DNA of 64,000 nt from Loripinus fragilis. Lineage: Eukaryota > Mollusca > Bivalvia > Lucinida > Lucinidae. The stretch spans positions 23,884,130 through 23,948,129 of the forward strand of contig OZ026520.1 in assembly GCA_964019695.1 (NCBI GenBank). The letters run 5' to 3'. This document shows positions 45,795 through 57,800 of the stretch, in pieces (position 1 is the stretch's first letter; every line of letters starts with the position of its first letter). The translations under genes were made by a program, and so were the position numbers. Under the pieces are notes generated by a model that worked only from the letters and a program-made list of their open reading frames with translations, made no database searches and was not told the DNA's origin.

Positions 45795-46433
45795 ACCCAA
45801 TCACGGCTTAAATCTATGGTTTCCTCTTTAATTGCACGACGATGGGTAGGCCTCAGACTCTATGACGGCTCTGACGTAAAGCTTTAATCGGTGGGTTGGT
45901 GCCTGATGCTTATCTATAGCTGGACCCACCGTGGCTCAACTTGAGGTTTTCTTTAGCTCTGACTATCTGTGAGTCATGAGCCCTTTTCTTTGTTTCATCA
46001 TGGTGTGTTAATTTGATTAGAGTGTTTGTCCATGATGAAACATTGCATTAGTTAGATGGCTTTCATGCGAGCTGAACATTTCTTGTACTTCAACAACAGC
46101 AGAATCTAGGGCAAAGATTTGGTATCAGTAAAATGCATTTAAGCCCCCCAGTGGCTTAGGCTGCTGTCCGTTCTAAGGCGGTGGTTCTGTTGTTGTTGAC
46201 TTTTTGTTTATTGTTACTCCCATTGTGGGAGTCTGTAATTGTTCTATGTTTCGTTGTACGTTACTTTATGTCCATTCTAGTATTGCAATCATCTTGATTG
46301 GGAAGAGAAAGCTGGTTGCTTTGCTTGTCTTCCTGGTGTCCTGTAATGGTTGAGCGGCTCTTCCTCGCGATGCCATGGGGTTGTCTGCGGTTTGTGATTG
46401 CGGTATTTCCTGATCATACTCACTTACTGTTTT
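45795..46433 (-). mobile_element. Dispersed repeat family B, longest copy
   Basis: On the + strand it runs from AACCCAATCACGGCTTAAAT through CTCAGACTCTATGACGG, CATGATGAAACATTGCATT, TAAAATGCATTTAAGCCCC and TTACTCCCATTGTGGGAGTC to the fixed end TTTCCTGATCATACTCACTT. It is about 640 bp with no open frame. Other copies are mostly truncated away from the fixed end, so the retroelement 3' end is probably at 46,433 on the + strand side. Confidence 0.82.
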
Positions 46434-46829
46434 CAAAATGTATAGCTACATTTTCCCTAAGAAGAAATTGAAATTTCATTCGTGAAAATTTGAGAAAACA
46501 AACATTTTACCCCTTTCTATTTTGACCAAAATGTATTCATAATTATATTGGGATATTAATTGATATATAACATAAATAGTTGTTAAAAGTTTTACTTTCT
46601 GAGAGTTTCCAACATTTCTGAAATGAGTCATGGTCCAGTGTCCTTAACCATGGGCCATTAAAGTAAGTATTTTGATTTATCAAGTTATGCAATCTTGTTG
46701 TTTTTATGCTATCGTGTAGGCGACAAGTTTTCTGTTACATTGATATATTACACATGCTAACGTCTTGTTTCATACTAAAGATAATAAACAAATAGTAAAA
46801 TTTACGTAACAACAAAATTCAACGAAAAT
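46434..46829. other. Intergenic, no gene seen
   Basis: No supported feature. Confidence 0.4.
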
Positions 46830-47697
46830 AAATCATTTGACTCACTGTTCATAGGTCTTAGCTTTACCAATTTCTTGCTTTAGGATATTGATATTGAGCC
46901 TTCAAACAACTAAAACATTGTTAGCAGCCTTATCTGCAGGTGTTAACACAAACTTCTTATTAAATTCCTGGATACTTTTGTTCAAATGTCTAAAAGTATA
47001 TTTATGTTTAGGTGGAAGAGAATCTAAATTATTTCAGTAAAATGAAATTCTTTTATCAATAATATTAAAATATTTAGCCGCTAAGAAGTCAAAGCATTAG
47101 ATTCACCATGCGCTCATTCACACTAGCGATTACATTTTTTTGTAAGGCGCCAGCAATTTCTTCACAACATTTGGCGAAGTATATTGCCAAAGGAAAACTG
47201 TATTTAGGCCTTTACATATAATCGACCAATTCTAGAATCAGTTATCATTTTCGAATCCCCAGTATGTTCATTCAGATTGATATATTAATTTAGAGTACTT
47301 GGATTCTCAGAATCAGGACTCATAGATTCAGTTTCAATATCAAGTTCAGTTTCTTATTATGTTATAGTTCTACATATGGGTTTATTGTATTTATAACAAT
47401 AATAGGTGACTCCTTATTTTCAAAATAAGTAGGAATAGAAGAGTTAACACATTTATTCTTAAATATACTCGGTAAATTTATTACTTCTATCTGTTTGTTG
47501 ACAAATTGAATTATCATAAAATGCCTAATATGGTTAATTTCTAAATCAATAGAATGATGAAGAGCACGATGAGTATAACACCTTGTGATAAGTACTGCAT
47601 TATAAAATCTGTGTGCCCCATCAGAGAATTTATTAGCCTCATTATCTAAATAACAATGTGAAGAGATAAAATGCGTTACAAAACGTGTTAGTGTCAT
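46830..47697 (-). pseudogene. Retroelement polyprotein fragment upstream of the reverse-transcriptase core
   Basis: The minus-strand frame 47,697-47,362 (111 codons) includes DGAHRFYNAVLIT, LPSIFKNKCVNSSIPTYFEN and INTINPYVEL. Beyond its stop, coding-like pieces continue in shifted frames to FVLTPADKAANNVLVV (about 46,903-46,955) and LKQEIGKAKTYE (about 46,835-46,870), where it ends. I recall this order, with the PADKAANN block just before the reverse-transcriptase core, from a retroelement protein widespread in invertebrates. A Penelope-like or LINE assignment is uncertain. The catalytic core is absent and there are several frame breaks, so it is dead. Confidence 0.6.
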
Positions 47698-47771
47698 CTG
47701 ACGTACTGATTGTTTACATTGATACTTAAATCAGAAAGTGATAAAAGACGTTTATCTCTGCATATCTTCAA

Positions 47772-48115
47772 ATTTTAATCCTGGATTCTGCTGTTGTAAA
47801 ACACAAGATTAGCTTAGCTCTGAAGGATGCCTCCTAACTAATGCTATGTATCATCATAGGGAAACAACCAAATCAAATAACAACTGCGATGAAACAAAGA
47901 AAAATGATCTCAACACACAGACTGTCAGAGTTAAAGAAAATCCCAAGTTGAGCCACGGTAGACCCAGCCTTAGACAATCATCAGGCACTGATTTACTGGT
48001 TAACGCTTTATTTTAGTGTATTCATTGAGTCTGAGGCCCAACCTTCCGTTGTGAAATTAAAGCCATTGCTATTAAACTGTGATAGGGTTTACAGCCAGGC
48101 ATGCAAATAGTAAGC
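47772..48115 (+). mobile_element. Family B copy, interior part, next to the host gene
   Basis: Begins at TGGATTCTGCTGTTGTAAAA and runs through ATGTATCATCATAGGGAAAC, TCCCAAGTTGAGCCACGG and TTGAGTCTGAGGCCCAACC to AGGCATGCAAATAG. It lacks the fixed end. It ends about 255 bp upstream of the host gene's start codon. Confidence 0.78.
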
Positions 48116-48259
48116 ACCACATTGATAACGAATATGTATTTAATAATATTTTTATTCTGATTTTATTAGGACAGAGAAGATATATTACCTAATAAATATT
48201 GCTTGTGACCAGAGGGTAGTTTAAGAAGGTTCAAACAAACTGAAGTGTTGAAGAAACAA

Positions 48260-48266
48260 TATAAGA
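48260..48266 (+). promoter_or_regulatory. Possible TATA-like element
   Basis: TATAAGA lies 105 bp upstream of the ATG at 48,371. There is no other support. An alternative is an upstream untranslated exon spliced at TTCTGATTTTATTAG (ending 48,170), so the true promoter may be further upstream. Confidence 0.2.
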
Positions 48267-48370
48267 GGAGGCAATCTGTTCATTCATCATTGTTAACTGG
48301 TCCACTTGTTACCAAATATCAGCAGTCCGAACAACACATCAGTGCAGGCTGAAATACTAGTTTGTTCAAA

Positions 48371-51300
48371 ATGGACGCAAATGCAAGGGATTCTGATAAA
48401 ACTATTGGGGATGAGATTTCTGAGGCAGCTGAATCTGTACAGGTCAATGAAGTGGAGAGAAGAGAATCTTTATCTCTTAGTTTGAAACTTAAAACAGATA
48501 GAGATGAAAACATATTGTATTTTAGGAATTCCCATCTTATGCAGCAAACTCCAGAACCTGATAAACAGAAAGAACAAGATATGAACTCCGGAGTTCAGAT
48601 ACAAGAAAAGTTTGATCAATTAGATTCAGTTGAAAATTCTGACCTCAAGTGTGATAGTTCAATTAGTAAGCAAATATATGACTCAGACCAAAAAAGAAGT
48701 TTACTGTGTGATGAAACTGCAAAAAGCAAAGTAAAAGACAAGCAACTTGAAACTGATAAAAGCCAATGCAAAGTTGAAAAATCTGAAAACAAACCATTGT
48801 TTGTTGGAGTTGTAAATGATAGAACAGATAACGATCCCTTGAAAGAGTGCTATATATGGAATGGTGAAACAATACCACTCAATGGAAAACCCGTACAGAA
48901 ACAAGTTGTTTTGAATGAAAACAATGAATTGTCTACAAATTTGTCTGTCAAGGAAACAGTGAAAATATCACGGAGTAAATGCAGAATTTTACTAGCCACA
49001 AAACTTAACAAAAGTTCAGAAAAAACTTCTTTTCATAGCGATAGCTCCTCAAATACCAACAACCATGATGTGACTTTGTCTTTGGATAATGCCTTATATA
49101 AACAACCACTTGAGGCAAAAGCAAAAAATGTCCAGACTAAAACAGAACGAAAACAGCAATCAATAGACCAGGCAGTGGAAAGTTTTTACAAAGAAATAAA
49201 TACTTTGAAGACAGATACTACTGCATTTTCAGAAACTGAAGTCAGTAAATATAAAACTTCATGTATCAAAGACATTGTTGATTATGATGGTGATCATGAA
49301 CAGTCAGATAAACCATGTGTCCTTCCTATTTCAATGGATAGGATTGTTGATTATGATATTGAGGACGAAGAGGACGCACAAGACAATGTTTACAAAGCGA
49401 CATGTTTTATTAGCCAAGTTGATGAGCACAAGCTTTTTAACTCTGAAATAAATACCACTAATCAAGCCAATCGGAATACAGAAACAGAAAGTGAATCCAA
49501 ACTTCAAAGTCGTATTAGTACTGACAATAATTCTTTACAGCGCGTCTTAAAGCAAACTATACTAACTGAAGTAAATGGTTCTAGTTCGCTTGCTGCTTTA
49601 CTAAATTCCGTTGATGAAGATTTTAAGTTATCTGCTTCTTCTGTTAAAACACACGATACCCTAACTGAAAAATATTTTAATAATCTGTCAGACAATATAC
49701 TGAGTTTTACAAATACAAATAAATTAAATTGTGTAGAATCAGATAACTCTGAAAAATCTAAAACAAATACATTTGAAACTCATAAAATAAGCACTGCTTT
49801 GCAGTCAGATCTACTTGAAACTGCAACTGATGTAAAGCAAAATAATTCAGTGAGTGAAACTATGGATTCATATTCAGCTGACAATGCGCCCTCTGTTATT
49901 TTTAAAAATGATATTGACGATCATGTAAATGCAGCCTGCAATTTGGATAGCCAAGAAGACCAAGAGATCGTAAGACGCACTAAAACTTCACAGTGTTTAG
50001 GTTCTGGCGCACACAATGTATTATGGATTCAGGAGGATACCTCTTTACTGTCTGATCCTGACTCTGACTGTATTTCTACAGTTTTGAATACTGTGCAGAA
50101 TAATGGAATCATGTCAAAAATACAAATGTCCTCCATTGCCCAGCTCAGTTCAGCTTATGATGAGAGCAGTAATGATACTTCTCTATCCCTAACACATTTT
50201 GAAGAGGAGAAGAATATGAATACTTGTAATTTTAAAGACTGTTTGACTGCTCTGAAGGGTTATGCAAATGATGACTCCAGCGATTCATCATGTGATGACG
50301 TCTTCATTAAAGATAAATTAGGATTGAAAAGTAGCAATAATACAGAACATTTAAATATGTTGTGTGATGCTTCGAAGTCTAATCCTGATTTTTCATGCAA
50401 ACCTTCTAAACTTGTTGATGCAAGCAGTAAGGAAATTATAGACAACCACCTGAAATGTAAATGGATTGAAGAAGACATAAATAGTCCAGACAGAAGTGAT
50501 ACTGAGAGTGTTTACAATACCTCATGCAGCAGTCAGGGCAATCTGAAAGTTGGTTCAGAGTGTGATGATCTATATCACACGTTTTTGAAATTTCATGACA
50601 ATGCCATTTCAGATGAAAGTGAAAAAAGTTGGAAGTCATCTCCAAAGTCAGATCATTCAGAACGGTTAGGATTGTCCAATACTTTAGCTTCTTCTGTGTA
50701 TGATTCACCAGTGTCAAACATTTCAAAACTGTCACTGTCCAAATTAGAAGAAAGGAAGAGTAAATTAACCCAGACTTTAATGCAAAATGACAGTGAATCT
50801 CCTTTGAGGTCAACAGATGTTTATTCTAAATCAATTCATCTCAAGACTGAGGCTGATTTGTCGCAAAAGCTAGCTGATATAAGGTACTGGATTGAGCAAG
50901 CAGAGGAAGAAAGTGTGGCAACACGAGATAAAATATTAGAGAAACTCCAACAGGGCTGGGATTCTGAATGTTCTGATAATGAGATATATGATATGGCAAA
51001 ATGTAAAGAAAAGGATTTTTCAGAGTCAATTATTATGCCTAACTTTAATCAAGGGCAGAGTAAAAGCGAAAGCTTAAAAGCAAATAAAACCATTGTGCAG
51101 AACGATAAAATGGAACCATCTCCTACAGAACCATATAAGGAGGAAAACGAGTACAGATTGAAACAAACTGAACATTCTACCCACTCATATCATCAGAGGT
51201 TGCAATCCAGATCGGTAATACCCAACAGTGATACTATAAGTAAATCAAACTTAAAAACAGAATGGAATAAATGCAGAGAGCGATCTGGCTCAAATACTTT

Positions 51301-51860
51301 CAGATCAGCTACATCATATAGAGCCCACTCAAAATTAAGAGAATTAGGCGTATTCAGTCGACCAGTTTCAAAAGACACCTGGTTTGATGCTGGTTCAAAT
51401 AGAAGCAGAGGTGATTATTGTTGTACCTATCCATCAAGCAGAGAAAGTGGACATTCAAGCCATCATGAACAAAGCAGGAGCAGAAAAAGTAAATCGGAAC
51501 ATTTCAGAACAAATAAGCATTGCCAAAGTCCCTCAAATAGATCCAGCACCTCTAGGAAAAGAACCAAATTTAGCCCCAGAAGGAAGCAGTCGTGGTCTAG
51601 GAATGCTGATGAAAGGAGAATAAGGAAGAGAGAATCATCAGGTGCCAGTGACAGAGAACACACAGCAGAGAATAGAACTACTGATAGAAGGAACATAAGT
51701 AGATACCAGAGTAGCTCCACCTCCACTAATTCAGAATTTGCAAAGTCTAAGAAAACCAAGAGACACAGAGGCAGAAGAACGCAATGGGCGGCTAGTCAAT
51801 CCAGCAGAAGCGAGAAAGTTGTAATCCTGGATTCTTCAGCTCTTGCTTTTGAAACCTTAG
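48371..51860 (+). CDS. Exon 1 (residues 1-1,163)
   Basis: The start ATG at 48,371 has A at -3 and G at +4, a good animal initiation context. An in-frame TGA at 48,350-48,352 rules out extension upstream within this exon. The open frame then runs 3.5 kb without a stop. At 51,861 the sequence GTATGT gives a donor; reading through would hit TAG at 51,866-51,868 after two codons. One base of codon 1,164 remains on the exon. Such a long first coding exon is common for disordered nuclear proteins. Confidence 0.92.
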
Positions 51861-54800
51861 GTATGTAGACAGCTTAATATGCTTACATTATCTTTTAGTG
51901 TTGTTGACACTTTTTTGTTGTTGTTGACAGATGCTTCTTTTGTTTTGAATTGTTTAAAACATCAGAAAGCTAAGTTTATTAATTCAGATCTCGGCCTGTT
52001 TTCGTGGGATAGAAACGGAGTCTGCTAAGATTCTTTTGGCTGATCTATTGCTATAATCCGGTAGGTCTGGGCACATAATACCATGTAAGAGATTATGATT
52101 TTACTAGCATCCAGTCAAAAAATGTTAGATGTAGACTGGTGACACAAATGCATAACTTGAATTGTTATTTCCAGTTGATATATGTGAGTTGGTGAGGTCC
52201 ATGGGTCAGTACAGCACTAGGACATGTCATTGGAAAGCTCTGGTTCACTCAAGGATGGTATGTGACTTAGATGAATGGAGAAGGTAAGAGGGTCCTGCCA
52301 TACTGCATTTACACTATATATTGAGACTATGTGCCATATTTGGACTTTCAGCTTTAAAAAGTAAGTGAGTATGGCCAGAAAATGCCACCATCACACACTG
52401 TAGACCTATCCATGGCACCCCGGGGAATAAACAAAAATTAATAACTGTCCCATTACATCAAAAAGCAAAACAACCATCCCTATTCCTCAGCGAGATGATT
52501 GCACAACTAGAAAGGACACAAGACATAGAGGATCTTACATGAGTGCTCATGTTTTATTGAATTTATTAAACGAGTTGGGGAAAAGAGATAAAATGCGAGG
52601 CTTGCCGAGCATTTTATCTCTTTTTCGCAACGAGTTTAATAAATTCAATAATACAAGAGCACGAATGTTAGATTCTATTTATCATATGACAAATCTCATT
52701 TCTGGCGTAAAAACGTTATAATTTTGTCATTATGTACGCAATGTTGTTATGGACGTCATAACGTTTCCCGTAAATCGATAAACCACTAGTGGTTTACAGA
52801 TTTTATTGCATAGCGTTAAATCACTCCCAGACGCGACGTCATGTGATAAACAACAATAATCAATGAAACAACAATAATCTTAAAAATCTTCCCCAAATTC
52901 CAGCAGATCAAGAATGTCAAAAAGTGTCGATCCATATCAGCCATATCGATCTGTAAGGGATGACAGGGATAATCTTGGTCTAAATTGTTTGTAATTGTTA
53001 TCAACAGACGCATGGCAGACTTACGGTTAAAACGTAAAGCCAAAAGAAACAATCAAAACCCCATCAATAAGGATGTTACAAAGGACCTCGAAAAGTTTCC
53101 TGTTCAATCTGCCCAAATTTTGAGAGCATATGGCTACTTCGACTATGTATAATTGACAACTTAATGTTTGTACTTGAATTAGAACCTTACATTCACAGCA
53201 CCTAACAAAATAAATAGATTTGGAAAATATTGCACTTTAATTTAGGGACCTTATGGTTTAAGGGGTGGGTATTTGTTTTTTGCCCTTTTTATTTTTCGCA
53301 GAAAGCCAAAGTTTTGTCAGTTATTCATCAATGAAAATATAATGTTTGTAGCATAAAACTTGGGATGAAAGTGTTGCGTTTGCATAAAACTCGGGTTTAG
53401 AATATTTCATTGTTTTTTGGTAAAAAGATAAGTTCTCCATGACTTTTGTCTATAATCAGTAAATATCTTTGCATAAATCTGGGGTTTAGAATATTTCATT
53501 GTTTTTTGGTAAAAAAATAAGTTCTCCATGACTTTTGTCTATAATCTGTAAATATCTTACATACTGAGTATACCTGTTCTGTTTATAGTTCAATATACCT
53601 TACCTTTTCGCTGAGTTGCATCAATATTACATACTGTATACATGCCATTGGGAATGGATATTTAGCTACAGCTTTGTACAAAATGAGTGACTAATGAAAT
53701 TTTATAATAATTTGTTTTGAGCGTTTTGACAGCCTTCCCCCCTTTGATCAAGCACGCACTTTGTATATGATATGTGTAATGTAAACCTACAACTGTATGC
53801 AAAAAGATTAGCTTGATCACTGGGGGTAAAGCACCTCATTTTTTTTCTCTATTTCCTATATGGTGAATAGCAGAAACAGAGTTTTCAATCCATATTTTTT
53901 ATCAATACTTGTCTATAATGTGAAAAGCCTTTTTACAGATAGTTCTAGGGCTAAACAAATTACCTTTTCCACAGAAAAAAAAATATCATTTTTCTTTGAA
54001 ACTTTTATCTGGTCATTATCCCCTGACCGACAAGGCTCGGGGGATCTACCAACCAGCCTGGCGTCCGTCTGTCCGTAGACAAAAGCTTGTGCGCTCAATG
54101 ACTTTAATACTCTTTTGCAATATTTTGATAATATTTGGTAGGCATGTATATCAGGTCAAGACGGTGTGTCGCGTACAAGAATGGTTGCCTTTTTAGTTAT
54201 CCCCTTTGAATGATTTTATATGAGAAAGCTTGTGCGCTATATAACTCTTATACCTTTAGAGATATTTTGATGATATTTGGTATACATGCATATCAGGTCA
54301 TGACTGTGTGTCGCGTGCATGAAAGGTTGCTCTCCCTTGCTGGCATTTTGAGTTATCGCCCTTGAATGAACTTTATAGGGGAAATCGTGTGCGCTCAATA
54401 ACTCTTGTACCCTTTGAGATATTTTAATGATAATTGGTATACATATATATCGGGTCAAGAAGGTGTGTCTTGTGCAAGAACGGTTACTCTCCCTTGCTGC
54501 CCTTTTGAGTTATGTCCCTCGAACCTATATTACATTTAAAGCTTGTACACTCAATAACTCTAACCCTTCGAGATATTTTGATGATATTTGGTTTACATCT
54601 ATATAAAGTCAAAATGGTGTGTTGCGTGCAAGAACGGTTGTTCTTCCTTGATGGCTCTCTGAGTTGTCTCCCTTGAATGAACTTTATATTGGGAAAGTTT
54701 TTGCGCTCAGTAACTTTTATACCCTTTTAGATATATTGATGATATTTGGTTTACATGTAGGCCTATATCATGTCAAGACAGTGTGTCACGTGCAAGAATG

Positions 54801-57800
54801 GTTACTCTTCTTTGCTGCCATTTCAGTTATCTCCCTTAAATGAACTTCAGAGAAGAAAGCACTGTGCACTCAATAACTCTTATTACCTTTAATGTCCCTA
54901 TTCCACACAGACCACGAATCCCAGAATCATCAAGAATCGATAAATGTTAGGATTCGGCTGGATTCGTGGAGAATTGTAAATGTTTTAACCCATTTCATGA
55001 TGTTCTACGACTCAGTTACAAACGGGTAAGAAACAGTTACGAATATTCGCGGGATTCGGCTGGATTCGGCCTGAGTCGCCACGATACCTTGCCGAATTCA
55101 CTACGATGCACAATTACTGCAATAAGTTAAAGAATCGATCACGAATTAGTTAAGAATACGCCGAATGCAGCACGAATTGGGCACGAATTAAGAGAAATCG
55201 GCGACGTTTCGCGAGATTTTCTTTCACCGTGCGATAGTTATAAAATATTATAAAATAAAGCACATCCATGCTTTGGGGGGGGGGCATCAATTCCAAAATG
55301 AATGTTCCTTGTAAAGCAGCTGTAGAATGGATCCTGCAACTTGAGTGTTGAAAACAGCTACTTATAACGCTGGAAGAAAACAACTACGTTAAAGCTGAGA
55401 GGCCCAAGCCGTGACTCTTTGATTTGGAAAAATATGGTAGTTATGCCGTATAATCTGTTTTGCCAAAGAACGCATTAAGGAGTGTCACTGGTTGTCAAAA
55501 TGTTAAATATCTTTTCTACAGGGTTCGCATAGGCTTCAAAGTTTATTCAGTCATGAAGTAGTTGTCTAATCTGATCTGCAAAGTAGCTAAGTTCCATCTA
55601 ATTGCTACCTCATACAGACAAATACTGTAAAACACTTAATATTCGCGGCATCAAAGCTTTACGGTTTTCAAAGACTGACATATTGGCGTAATTTAATTTT
55701 CGCGGTTTCTCAATGAAGTTAATCATGCCCTCAATTAAGTTAAATCAGTTTCTATTCTCATAGGGGCTACTTTTAAAGGAAATAATATGCTCCCTATTTG
55801 GGAGCATATTCTTTCTTTTAATAGTAGCCTCCTAATGTAATCTTCAAAAAAATTATCGATTCAGATAACATACTAAGAACGTACGTCCATTTATTGCTTG
55901 TTGTGTAACTGAATTCGCAACTATTTTTTGCGGTCTCATATTTTGGCGATATTTGTTTATACCAACAATAGTTCCGAATTAACATACCCGCCAAATTTAA
56001 GTATTTTACAGTATTTCTCTGCCGGGATTTCCAGGAATCCAGCCTTTAAGGTCCTTATTCAAGTAAGTACCACCCCCTTATGAAAAAGCATTGTGTGTGA
56101 TGGGGCATCATGCTTTCAAACAATATTTCTAGTTGGAGGGGGCTCTGGTAGAGTGCTTGACTTGATCTCATGACGTCTCTGGTTTAAAGCCTCAATGTAT
56201 ACATTGTGTTGTGCCTTTAAACATTTACGAAATGAATTCAATGTTTGGAATGATCATATCTGGTCTCTTGCAAAGTATGGGCTTAACGTTTAATATGTCT
56301 CTTGTAAAGTAAGTGAAGCCCGACGAGCTTCACGTTAACTTTGAAAGAGACCCAAATTATTCATGATTCCATGAACATTCCAAAAATTAAATTTATTGCT
56401 TATATTTACATTTTATTACAAATATCTAAGATATAGAACTTATTTAAAATTTAGTAAACAAAACAGTTTAGTATTTAATATGTAAGCATATTAACGGTTT
56501 GTCGCTGTGTAAAAAGGAAAAGCGAAACAGCCAGTGTGAACTCGAACAGCCAATGCAGCAGACAAGAGGCTTGTTTTGCGAAACGGTGTGGCTCGCTTTC
56601 AATCACAGCACCATTGTCATTTCTGGCGAATGAATTCGATGTTTGAAGCGTATTGCACGGGCAAGTGAGCTTGGCAGCTGTCAATCAAATGTATGTCAGT
56701 CATGAGGCTAAATCTAAGGATTCATTAAAATGTTAATATGACACTTTATCCTCATTGCTTAATTCTGCTTACCATATCCAAGGAAAACCGTTCTATAATG
56801 ACCACAACTTATTGACTAACTTTAATCAATTTCTAGGTTAATGTTAAATCTGGACACTTTGTTTGCAGTGAAAATTCCAACTGTGGCATTCTTTTAGACC
56901 TACTCTCTAGACTGCGAGCGGAAGATCACGTAGAGTTACTTCCCTTCCATGGTTGTGAAGAAAGTAAGGTGACACCGGTCCAGTGTGCGGAACAAATATT
57001 GGCGGAACGTAACAGTGTGGAAGCAGCTTATCTCATATCAGGGACTCAGTCCTGTATGAAGTTTAAAAAGCAGCCCAGTCAACCTGTAGTGTCAACCTTT
57101 AATCCAGTACAACAGCTTCATATACTCACACCAGGTAAAACTACTGTCGTGCCAACCAAGAGTGACAGTGACATGTTTTGTTTACAATTGTTAAGTAAAA
57201 CATTAATTTGTGCACATCACTTGAGCTAGCGCAAATCGATAGATCACTGGTTTATTAATCCTATCCTGCGGATAGGATTAATACACGAGTGATCTATCGC
57301 TTATAAGTCTCTGATAGATTTGCAAAGAAAACATGGCGTCACTGTCACTCTTGGCTGGCAGGATAGTACAGTTGATTCAAAGATAGATGTGAATCATGGT
57401 TAACAAAAAATATGAACTTATCCAGGTAATGGGAGATTGATACAGGTGTATATCCTAAAACTACTTCTAACTGCAGTAATACATTTACCGTTATTTACCT
57501 TGTTTCAATGAAAAATAGTATAGTCCTATTTTATGCATCTTTGAAACAACAGTATATTATTTTGTTTTCAAAAGTATACACCAGCTCTCACCAAAACGGG
57601 GGGATCAGATCAGCTGAAGAAGCCAGCTAATTTGGATCCACACTGTTGGACCAAGTGGTAGAGTGCTTGTCTCGAGATCGATGGGTTGCGGGTTTGAGCC
57701 TAACTGGCGTCACTGCGTTGTGTCCTTGAGCAAGACATTAATCCTTGCTTAGTTCAACTCAGGAAGACCCGTCCCGATATAATTGAAAAAAAATTGACTG

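Noticed and set aside
56837..56868. Exon 3 starting at the upstream acceptor (56,837)
   Set aside because: It fits the open frame of the exon but not the phase left by exon 2, and would give a stop after 19 codons.
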